DNA of 50,058 nt from Zelonia costaricensis (Eukaryota; Euglenozoa; Kinetoplastea; Trypanosomatida; Trypanosomatidae), in the NCBI GenBank assembly GCA_030849075.1, contig JASAOO010003380.1, forward strand, positions 1-50,058, written 5' to 3'. This document shows positions 29,760 through 37,323 of this stretch, piece by piece. The first letter of the stretch is position 1; every line of letters starts with the position of its first letter. The notes under the pieces were generated by a model. That model worked only from the letters and a program-made list of their open reading frames with translations, searched no databases and had not been told where the DNA came from. Made by a program: the position numbers and the translations under genes.

Positions 29760-29881
29760 TACACACAAACACATAGTCAGCAGAGTACAATACAATTTGG
29801 TGAGAAGCGCTCCCGCTACCTCGGCATTGGTCTCCCTCTTGGACCTTGGCCCCCCCCCCTCCCCCCCACCCCGCCATCCCT

Positions 29882-29930
29882 GTGCTGCGCTTCTCCCTTC
29901 GTCCCTCCCCCCTTCCTTCACGCACGCTAG
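29882..29930 (+). promoter_or_regulatory. predicted spliced-leader acceptor of the PWWP-TrmO gene
   Basis: A C/T-rich tract is followed by CGCACGCTAG with AG at 29929-29930, 13 nt before the ATG at 29944. Confidence 0.5.
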
Positions 29931-29943
29931 AGCAGCTGTCGGA

Positions 29944-31230
29944 ATGAGCAGCTCGCCGACGCAGGAGGCCGGCAATGGCCGGAAGCGGTACCGCCTGCGG
30001 TCCAACTACTTTCTCGTGGGCGACCTGGTGTGGACAAGGCCGGCAAAGCTGCCCTTCTGGCCAGCGGAGGTGCTCGACTGCGACGAGTCCGCAAACCGCG
30101 TGCGAGCCCGACTGCTGAGCCCGCCGCCCGCGGAGCTGCTGGCCGCCAACCTCGCAGAGGAGACGCGCAGGCATCAGCAGCTGTGCAAGCGCGAGGAGGC
30201 CCGGCACAGCAAGCTGCCGAAGCGCGAGGCGGCCGCGGCCCCCGTAGCGCTGCCGGAGCCGGAGGCTGACGTGGTGACGGCCAGTGGGCAGGCGGTGTAC
30301 TTCTTCGACAAGCTGCGCACGACGGCGGAGCTGGACACGTGCTTGGAGGACCGCCTGCAGCGTGGGCGGCACGACGTGTCCGCCTACGAGGCGGCATTCA
30401 CGCAGGCCGTGCTGCAGGCGAACCGGCTCGTCCGCATCCCCCTCAGTCCGGAGCGGCTGCTGCCGTACGAAGTGTGCGCCGTCGGAATCGTGCACAGCCT
30501 CATGCGGGCGCAGATCGCCGCCCCGCGGCAGCCCAACACTGGCACCTTCGAGCCGCAGGCGGGCCTCATCCGGCTCCGCCCGGGCTTCGAGAACGCAGCG
30601 CGCGACTTGTCGGGGTTCGAGTTCATATGGGTTCTCTTTCAATTCTCCTTCGCCGCGCCGATGGCGTCGGGGGAGGGGCAGGAGTCGATGCGACTGCTGC
30701 GCGAGGCGCGCCGGGTGGAGGGCACCGCGGCGGAAGGAGGGGAGACGCCAAATGTCACGGAGGCGACGCCGTCGCCGTCGCCGGCGGTGCACGAAGCCGA
30801 TGGCCCGAGCAGCGGTGCCGCGGCGGCGGACGGCGGGGCACAGCCCGAGAGCGCCTCCTCGGTGCTCTCCGCGTTCCGCCGTCGGCAGGGCTTCGACCGC
30901 GCCCCTGGCTTCAAGACGATGATCGTGCCGCCACGGGACGAGGAGTGGCGCGGCGTCTTCGCAACTCGCAGCCCCCACCGGCCAAACTTCATTGGGCTCT
31001 CCTGCGTCCGCCTGGTTGCCGTGCACGGGCTGGACATCCACATCGCCGACCACGACCTCCTGCACGGCACGCCGGTGCTGGACATCAAGCCGTACCTGCC
31101 CTTCTGCGACGCGCACCCAGAGGCGCGGGCGGGCTGGGTCGAGGCCCTGGAGTCTAGCGGGAAGGGCAAAGGCGACCACAAGTACGACAAGCAGGAGACG
31201 CTGGTGGACCGCATCACCAAGCGGCCGTGA
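29944..31230 (+). CDS. TRMO: PWWP domain fused to TrmO-type tRNA (m6t6A37) methyltransferase
   Basis: TrmO (UPF0066/TsaA) enzymes use S-adenosylmethionine to N6-methylate t6A37 in certain tRNAs. In this 428-residue protein the TrmO core spans about 172-390. It starts at YEVCAVGIVHS (175-185), then DLSGFEFIWVLFQF (221-234), the signature GVFATRSPHRPNFIG (337-351) and GTPVLDIKPYLPF (375-387). A low-complexity insert (about 236-318) splits the core. Ahead of it is a PWWP-like module: GDLVWTRPAKLPFWPAEV (26-43) has the Trp/Pro pattern of PWWP, with PFWP for PWWP. After a charged insert, GQAVYFFD (115-122) and the following helices fit its second half. PWWP modules usually bind methylated histone tails and nucleic acid, so here it may guide the enzyme to RNA or to the nucleus; that is inference. 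The ATG lies 13 nt after a predicted acceptor. Confidence 0.9.
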   Translation: MSSSPTQEAGNGRKRYRLRSNYFLVGDLVWTRPAKLPFWPAEVLDCDESANRVRARLLSPPPAELLAANLAEETRRHQQLCKREEARHSKLPKREAAAAPVALPEPEADVVTASGQAVYFFDKLRTTAELDTCLEDRLQRGRHDVSAYEAAFTQAVLQANRLVRIPLSPERLLPYEVCAVGIVHSLMRAQIAAPRQPNTGTFEPQAGLIRLRPGFENAARDLSGFEFIWVLFQFSFAAPMASGEGQESMRLLREARRVEGTAAEGGETPNVTEATPSPSPAVHEADGPSSGAAAADGGAQPESASSVLSAFRRRQGFDRAPGFKTMIVPPRDEEWRGVFATRSPHRPNFIGLSCVRLVAVHGLDIHIADHDLLHGTPVLDIKPYLPFCDAHPEARAGWVEALESSGKGKGDHKYDKQETLVDRITKRP

Positions 31231-32286
31231 GGCGGCGCGAATTCGCACGGAGTGGTCCGCCACGGCGACGCTATGGCCTATGTGGGCCCCATTGCGCTGG
31301 AACTTGTCTTCCTCTGTGCGTGTGTGTGTAACTGCGTGTGTGCGTTCCGTACTGCACCGCACGCGTAATCGAGTATCCGTTAACTTCAAAGCTAAAGGCG
31401 CGCACTGCAACGAGTAAGCCCACTAGCTTCCTCTGTTTATTGAAAGTCGGTGAAGGGAACTGCGGAGGGACTGCGGTCGCAGAAGAGAGTCTCACGTGCT
31501 GCGGAGGGCTCAGCGAAGGGCTTTCCACAAGAACAGCAGCGCCATGCCAACTCCCAGCAAGAGCAGCTCAGTGGTGTCTTGTTGCCCCACAGGTGCAGCT
31601 TCACGCGTGCACCTCGTCTCCTCACCCCCGCCACGACAAAACAGAGCATCAAGGAGTTGCGTCATCGCGCGTCCTTTCCGTCTCTGCTGTTGCCTCGCTT
31701 CAACCCATGACACACCCCTGTCCTGCCCTCCTCGTTGCGCTTCCGAACGGACTGCACTCATCTCTAACTGCCTTCCGACCTCTTCTCTGGACCGGGTGCA
31801 CACGCTGGGAAAGAGAACCGCTTCTGCGACGGCACAGCGAGGCCCGCCCCGGGGAGCACACACACACACACACAGACAGACAGACAGACACACACACACA
31901 CACACACACAAGCACGCGTACACAAACATCACAGCTCCTGGTGCTGCTCTTTGCTCTTAACACGCGCCAACCCAACACTCACCCAACCCAGCTGTAATCG
32001 CCGTAGCCAAAACGGGGGACGCACCGGACGTCAGACACACACACGCGTCTCTCTTCTGCTAATTGCCGCGTATCGTCTCTCTACCTCGACAGCACACCAG
32101 CACGAACAGTCGCGCGCTGAGACGAGCGCACGCATCTTGGTGCTGCCCGCTCCCCCCCACTCCACTCCGCACTCTCTCCCGCGCAGTGTGCGCACCCTTC
32201 TTTCTTCGACTCCTCACTCCTTCCCGCCCTCTACTCCCCTCCCCCCCAAACGCACCCAACGCAGCGGAGCTGAGCGTGTTGGAAGG
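31231..32286 (+). other. spacer between the PWWP-TrmO and RER1 genes
   Basis: A 1.06 kb stretch with a TG-rich start (about 31316-31345), a compound CA/CAGA repeat at 31857-31910 and a C/T tract with AG at 32263-32264 before RER1. The RER1 frame is open upstream to about 31951 but holds spacer-like sequence. Confidence 0.75.
31857..31910 (+). repeat. compound CA / CAGA microsatellite
   Basis: CA units (31857-31874) pass into CAGA units (about 31873-31890) and back to CA units (to 31910). It lies about 380 bases before the RER1 start. Confidence 0.9.
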
Positions 32287-32847
32287 ATGCGGCCGTTGGG
32301 GCAGGCGAACGACTTGCTGGGGCCGAGCAACAGCAACTCGCTGCTGCGCAAGGCCCGTGTAACCTACAAGCGCTACCTGGACGCCTCTGTGCCGCACCGT
32401 GGTCTGCGCTGGTGCTTCTTCGCGTTCCTTGCAATTCTGTACGTGGCCCGCGTCGTCACGTTCGGTGGATTCTACGTCATCACGTACGGCCTGTGCATTC
32501 ACCTGCTGTATCTCCTGCTCCTCCTCATCACCCCGTTGTCGGAGCCGGACGAGGCGGACACGATGTCGCTGCCGACGACGCAGGCCGAGGGCGAGGAGTA
32601 CCGCCCCTTCATGCCGAAACTGCAGGAGTTCATGGTGTGGAAGCAGATGTTCACCGTGCTCGCGGTGTGCCTCTTTCTCACCATGTTCAGCTTTCTTGAC
32701 ATCCCGGTGTTTTGGCCCATCCTCGTGCTGTACTTCCTCATGCTCTTCGCCACGCAGATGGGCGGGCGGGTGCGGCACATGATTAAGCACGGCTACGTGC
32801 CATGGAACACGGGCAAGCCCAAGTTTGTTCCCAAGAACAACTCGTAG
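32287..32847 (+). CDS. RER1: RER1, Golgi-to-ER retrieval receptor
   Basis: Rer1 is a cis-Golgi membrane protein that returns escaped ER membrane proteins and unassembled subunits in COPI vesicles. The 186-residue product (human 196) matches over its length. Hydrophobic segments lie at about 42-60, 62-83, 122-138 and 139-157, the expected four. Family blocks are GFYVITYGLCIHLLYL (61-76), SLPTTQAEGEEYRPFMPKL (94-112), DIPVFWPILVLYFLMLF (138-154) and the cytosolic RVRHMIKHGYVPWNTGK (161-177). The start is the ATG at 32287, where similarity begins. It is not functionally linked to its neighbours. Confidence 0.95.
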   Translation: MRPLGQANDLLGPSNSNSLLRKARVTYKRYLDASVPHRGLRWCFFAFLAILYVARVVTFGGFYVITYGLCIHLLYLLLLLITPLSEPDEADTMSLPTTQAEGEEYRPFMPKLQEFMVWKQMFTVLAVCLFLTMFSFLDIPVFWPILVLYFLMLFATQMGGRVRHMIKHGYVPWNTGKPKFVPKNNS

Positions 32848-34700
32848 CGGCAGCGCAGGCGTGCGCGGCCTATGCGCCGATATGGAAGAGAGACGGCCTA
32901 CATGTGGGCGTGTGCGTGGGGAGTAAAGCGTCGGGGTGAGAGAGATGCAGTAGAGGCAGTCGGGCTTGGGGGGGGGTGCTGGAGGCGGGCAGGTGTGTAG
33001 TCAGGCTGGGGGTGCAGAGCTGCAGTTCACTTCGAGCCACGGCTTCCGTGCGGTGCTTCTCCCTTTGTTCTCTGGGGTTTGTGTGTTGCCTCCGAATTGC
33101 ATGGAAGGGGGAAGGAAAGGATGCCAGTAGGTGACGCTCGTCGTGGAGCGAGCTCGAGATCTTCTCGTTTTTCCTTGCTCTCACTTGTGTCGCTGAGCTT
33201 TCTGCACGCGGCGCACAGTGGACGAGCACGCGTGGAGAGGACAGTCGTAGTTGACGTGAAGGAAGAACGGGGCTGCTGCGGTACATCGGGTTGTGCGCGG
33301 GTGTGTGCGGCGATGCCGATCGTTGGTTTGTCTGTGCTTTCCAGACCGCGAACGGCCACCGAACCCGGTGGCCCGCCGTCGCACGCCAGCACCCCCTTCC
33401 TGCCGGCGTTGCGTCGTGGGTTGGTGCTCGTTGATGTCATCGGTTTTCTTTTCGATGGCGACGCTCTTCCCGTTTCGTCCTATCCGCTCTACTGCCCCCC
33501 CCCCACTCTACTCGCTCCTCTCTCTTGTGTGTGTGCGTGTGCGTGGCTCTCTCCCGTCGCACGCCCCCCCCCTCACGCCCGCTTTCCGTGTGTGTGCGCG
33601 TGCAGGCGTGTGCGCCTCCTCCAGCTCCCCTCCTTTTCTTGCTCTCGCCCCCGCCCCCCCCCCTCGTCGTCCGCCTGTTGTGATGGATGTGTTGCGTACT
33701 GTGAATGAGTGGGTGTCGTATGAATCCTGAAGTGCGGTGCCCTCTTCTGCCTTTCCCCTCTTCCACTCCACCCCCTTTTCCCTCGTCTTCCTCATCATGT
33801 CGACCCCCAACCGTTGCGCCAGCGTCCCCCCCGAGAAAGACACGACACAAGAACAGGGCAGGCCACTAACGTTTCCTCTAGCGCACCGCCGGATCGGCAA
33901 CCCGATTGCGCTCGTGCAGCGCGCATTTTCGTGGTTGACGCCACCAGCGCGAAAGCAAAGGTGTTTGTGTATGGGGGTGTTCATGCGCTCAGAGAAATCA
34001 CAAACGCACGCGCACAGTAGTGAGTGCCCCCCCCCCCCCCCACCGCTCACGCGCGCGGCTGACTCTGCCTGACCTCCGATAGTGCGACGGCACAGGAAGA
34101 CGGCGCTCCTCTGAAGCGCAACGAGGCGCCGAGGATGTGCACGCTGATCATTGACGGCAATACGTCCTCGTCGCTGTCACTCCACTCTCACCACTGTACT
34201 AGCGCACGTCCCCCCATCCCCCATCCCCCTTTTCCGCTCTCGTCCACGTCGCAACCCTCCCCCACAAAAAAAAAAACACCCACACGCACGCGCACACACA
34301 CAAACGTGTCGCAGTCGTTTTGTTTACGTGTGCACACGCCAACGCACGTGCCGCTGCCCGTCGCTCTCTGCTCCCTCCTCGCCCTCCTTCCTGTTTCACC
34401 CCGAGCTCGCCTCACCCCCTTGCTCGCTTCCTTCTTCTTGGCCCCCCCCCCTCCACCGGGCAGGCTTTGTATTGCTTCTCCGCTCCCTGCCAAACGCGTC
34501 CGAGCTGATCGACGTGCACGTATACACAGCACGTAGGCGCACACAGAGAGAGAGAGAGCACCGCACACCCGCACACGCGCACACGCCTCGTGCTCCCTCC
34601 TCTCCCCCCCCTTGCACCCACCCGTGCGTGCTGTCAAGTGCTTTAGTTCCCCCCTTCCCCCTTCTTCCTCCTCTGCGTCATCCACCGCTACTTGACAGCC
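32848..34700 (+). other. 1.85 kb spacer between RER1 and RPT1
   Basis: TG-rich tracts (near 33529-33545 and 33589-33601), a 15-base C-run (34027-34041), an A-run followed by CA-rich sequence (34266-34305) and C/T tracts up to RPT1. A 91-codon frame from the ATG at 33797 to 34072 exists, but its product looks random. I see no supported gene. Confidence 0.65.
34648..34698 (+). promoter_or_regulatory. predicted spliced-leader acceptor of RPT1
   Basis: The tract TTCCCCCCTTCCCCCTTCTT leads through CTTGACAG with AG at 34697-34698, two bases before the ATG. An earlier AG at 34645-34646 (GCTTTAG) would leave a more normal 54-nt 5' UTR and is a strong alternative. Confidence 0.4.
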
Positions 34701-36014
34701 ATGTCGAACGAGAAGGGCGCGTGCCAGACGACGAATACCGTCCGCGTCAAGGATGACGACAAGGATGAGAAGGAGATCATCCCGCTAGACAAGGATGACA
34801 TCGCCCTGCTCAACCTCTACGGCTCCGGCCCCTACCACGCCAGTATCAAGGAGCTCGAGGAGTTCGTCAAGGCGCGTGTGGAGGAGCTCAACAAGATGGG
34901 CGGGATGAAGGAGAGCGAGATGGGCCTCGCGCCGGCCGTGCAGTGGGACCTGAACAGCGATCAGAAGGTGCTGGAGCGCGAGAACCCGCTGCACGTCGGC
35001 CGCTGCGAGCGGATTCTCAACAAGGGCCAGGACGACGCTCGCTACGTGATCAGCATCCGCGACCACGCCAAGTACGTGGTCACCATCGGCGAGCGCGTCG
35101 CGCCCGAGGACATCGAGGAATCGATGCGAGTCGGCATCATCATGGGCTACAGCAAGATCCAGATTGAGATTCCACTGCCTCCGCGCATCGACCGTTCCGT
35201 GTCGATGATGCAGGTGGAGGACAAGCCAGACGTCACGTACGCCGACGTTGGTGGCGTGAAGGAGCAGATCGAGCGCATTCGCGAGGTCGTCGAGCTGCCC
35301 ATCACGCACCCGGAGAAGTACACGCAGCTCGGCATCGACCCGCCGAAGGGTGTCCTGCTGTACGGTCCGCCCGGCACGGGCAAGACGCTGCTGGCCAAGG
35401 CCGTCGCCAACCGCACGGACGCGACGTTTATTCGCGTGATTGGGTCGGAGCTGGTGCAGCGCTACATCGGCGAGGGCGCCCGCATGATTCGTGAGATCTT
35501 CCAGCTCGCCCGCACCAAGAAGGCGTGCATCATCTTCTTCGACGAGGTCGACGCCGTCGGTGGCAGCCGCGGAAGCGGCGACGGCGATGACGAGATCCAG
35601 CGGACGATGCTGGAGATGGTCAACCAGATGGACGGCTTCGACTCGCGCGGCAACATCAAGGTGATCATGGCGACGAACCGCCCCGACACCCTCGACCCTG
35701 CGCTGACCCGGCCGGGTCGCATGGACCGCAAGCTGGAGATCGGTCTGCCCGACCTGGAGGGGCGGACCAACATCCTGCGCATTCACTCTCGCTCCTTGTC
35801 GTGCGAGAAGGACGTGCGCTTTGAGCTGATTGCGCGGCTGTGCCCGAACACCACCGGCGCTGATCTGCGGTCCGTGTGCACCGAGGCCGGCATGTTCGCC
35901 ATCCGCGCGCGCCGCAAGACCATCAACGAGAAGGACTTCCTCGACTCTGTGAACAAGGTCGTGAAGGGGCAGCACAAGTTCAGCGCCACGGCCAAGTACA
36001 TGGTGTACAACTAG
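34701..36014 (+). CDS. RPT1: 26S proteasome regulatory ATPase subunit RPT1 (PSMC2 type)
   Basis: Another AAA+ subunit of the 19S base ring, in which Rpt1 pairs with Rpt2. The 437 residues align end to end with human PSMC2. The N-terminal blocks [13 protein letters not shown] (29-41) and [15 protein letters not shown] (70-84) are typical of Rpt1, as is [19 protein letters not shown] (157-175). Walker A is GPPGTGKT (222-229), Walker B is IIFFDE (277-282), and the arginine-finger segment is RPGRMDRK (337-344). The C-terminus [11 protein letters not shown] matches the PSMC2 ending and lacks a canonical HbYX tail, as expected. The ATG at 34701 was chosen; the frame extends upstream only through a TTG codon. 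No odd residues were noticed. With RPT5 and the E2 gene it makes a small ubiquitin-proteasome neighbourhood. Confidence 0.97.
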   Translation: MSNEKGACQTTNTVRVKDDDKDEKEIIPLDKDDIALLNLYGSGPYHASIKELEEFVKARVEELNKMGGMKESEMGLAPAVQWDLNSDQKVLERENPLHVGRCERILNKGQDDARYVISIRDHAKYVVTIGERVAPEDIEESMRVGIIMGYSKIQIEIPLPPRIDRSVSMMQVEDKPDVTYADVGGVKEQIERIREVVELPITHPEKYTQLGIDPPKGVLLYGPPGTGKTLLAKAVANRTDATFIRVIGSELVQRYIGEGARMIREIFQLARTKKACIIFFDEVDAVGGSRGSGDGDDEIQRTMLEMVNQMDGFDSRGNIKVIMATNRPDTLDPALTRPGRMDRKLEIGLPDLEGRTNILRIHSRSLSCEKDVRFELIARLCPNTTGADLRSVCTEAGMFAIRARRKTINEKDFLDSVNKVVKGQHKFSATAKYMVYN

Positions 36015-36286
36015 CGCAGCAGCTCGCCACCTATTTGCTGGACGTTCGCCTCTGTCTCTGTGTGCGTGTGTGTGTGTTTGTGTGTGTTGGTGGCGGTGTT
36101 GGCTGCGACGCCCCGGAGTATGGAGCCGGTGTTGCGCAGTGCCTTTATGGAGTCTCGTCCTGCGTCGCCCTCACGTCTGGGCGGTTCAGCCGCGGGTCCG
36201 CGCCGCGGTGCGCCAAGCGTCGTCGCTTCCCTCGCCCGTCACTGGGCACCCCAGACGTTCTGGCGCGTGCATAGAGGGCCCGTGCG

Positions 36287-36309
36287 CGTGTGTGTGTGTG
36301 TGTGTGTGT
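36287..36309 (+). repeat. TG microsatellite
   Basis: A perfect TG run 270 bases after the RPT1 stop; another lies at 36772-36792. Confidence 0.85.
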
Positions 36310-37138
36310 CTGTGTGTGTCTGTGCGCTTGTGCCCGCGTGATGGCTTGAGCGCGGGTTCCGGTGGAATTCGGTTCCCTGCATCCCCCCTCGTTTCTCCCC
36401 CCGCCCCCACCACTCCGATCCCCCTTCCCTTCGTTTCGCTGGCGCGCGCCCAGCCCAAGCAAGAGCACTGTGATGAAAGACAGCAAGAGCAGCGTGCGCA
36501 CAGAACCTTCCCCCCACATTTCCTCCTCTCCGGCCTAGACGCGTACTGTGGTGGTGCGTGAGCGCGAGGCGAGTTGTGGGGCCCAACGGCGAAAGGCACG
36601 ACTACACCACCGCTGAGCCGGAGTAGGATGTGTACGAGCGTTGCCTCTCGTGCGCACCACGTGAGTGGCAGCGCGCCGTGCGGCATCCCTTCCAGTTTCA
36701 GCGCGCAGCTCGCCGCGCGCGCCGCCCGCCTCGTCCTCGGCCTCCTTCACGGGGTTGGTAGCCTGCACATCTGTGTGTGTGTGTGTGTGTGTCTGTGTCT
36801 GGACAAGTAGTGCCGAACTCCCTTCTGCAAAGCCCCGCCTCTCGCCCTCCCATTCATCAACCATTTTCTCTTCGTGCATTCGCAGCGCGCCATAAAGCCG
36901 GGACGGCATCAAACGAATCGCGCGGCCTCCACTCTACTCCGCGTGCGTTTGCGTCTCTCTCCGTGCGTGTATGTGTTATACGCGCATTTTCGTAGAGTTT
37001 AGAAAGTGCACCTCTTCTCACACAGAACAGCACAGCCGCACACCTTCATACATACCTTTACACGTTCCGCGTAAGGCAAACTCAAAGAGAGTCGCAGCTC
37101 ACGCGCGCATACGCGGCATCGCCTCGACAGAGAGGTGC

Positions 37139-37150
37139 TTCTTTTCTTAG
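37139..37150 (+). promoter_or_regulatory. predicted spliced-leader acceptor of the kinesin gene
   Basis: TTCTTTTCTTAG gives an acceptor AG at 37149-37150 and a 173-nt 5' UTR. The alternative AG at 37321-37322 touches the ATG and would leave a single-base 5' UTR. Confidence 0.45.
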
Positions 37151-37323
37151 CAACCCAAGTCCCCTTCACCCGTCTGCACGAGCATCGTGCCGGCGACGGC
37201 TTCCAGTAGCCGCTTTCTACAGCTCCCACCTTGCTTACATCTTTGCCAAGAACCCACCACTTCTCCCCCCCCCTTCACGCGCACGCCGGCACATCGACAT
37301 CCCCGTGCTGTTCCTGCCCCAGG

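Larger units (their letters stand above)
29389..29943 (+). other. spacer between the NAT9 and PWWP-TrmO genes
   Basis: A 555-base spacer with an A-run (29518-29530), a (CA)11 repeat (29738-29759) and a C/T tract leading to an AG at 29929-29930. No gene is visible. Confidence 0.75.
36015..37323 (+). other. 1.3 kb spacer between RPT1 and the kinesin gene
   Basis: TG repeats follow the stop (about 36060-36090, 36287-36309 and 36772-36792). A T/C tract ending in TTCTTTTCTTAG (AG 37149-37150) and a second tract ending in CCCCAG (AG 37321-37322) precede the kinesin start. No gene is visible. Confidence 0.75.

Noticed and set aside
29731..31410. Antisense open frame (559 codons) opposite the PWWP-TrmO gene
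   Set aside because: The sense strand encodes an unmistakable TrmO core; the antisense product is a Leu/Arg/His-rich shadow.
33797..34072. Small ATG frame (91 residues) in the RER1-RPT1 spacer, preceded by a T/C tract
   Set aside because: The product has no recognisable pattern, the tract has no AG before the ATG, and an overlapping frame is equally long. Only translation data could revive it.
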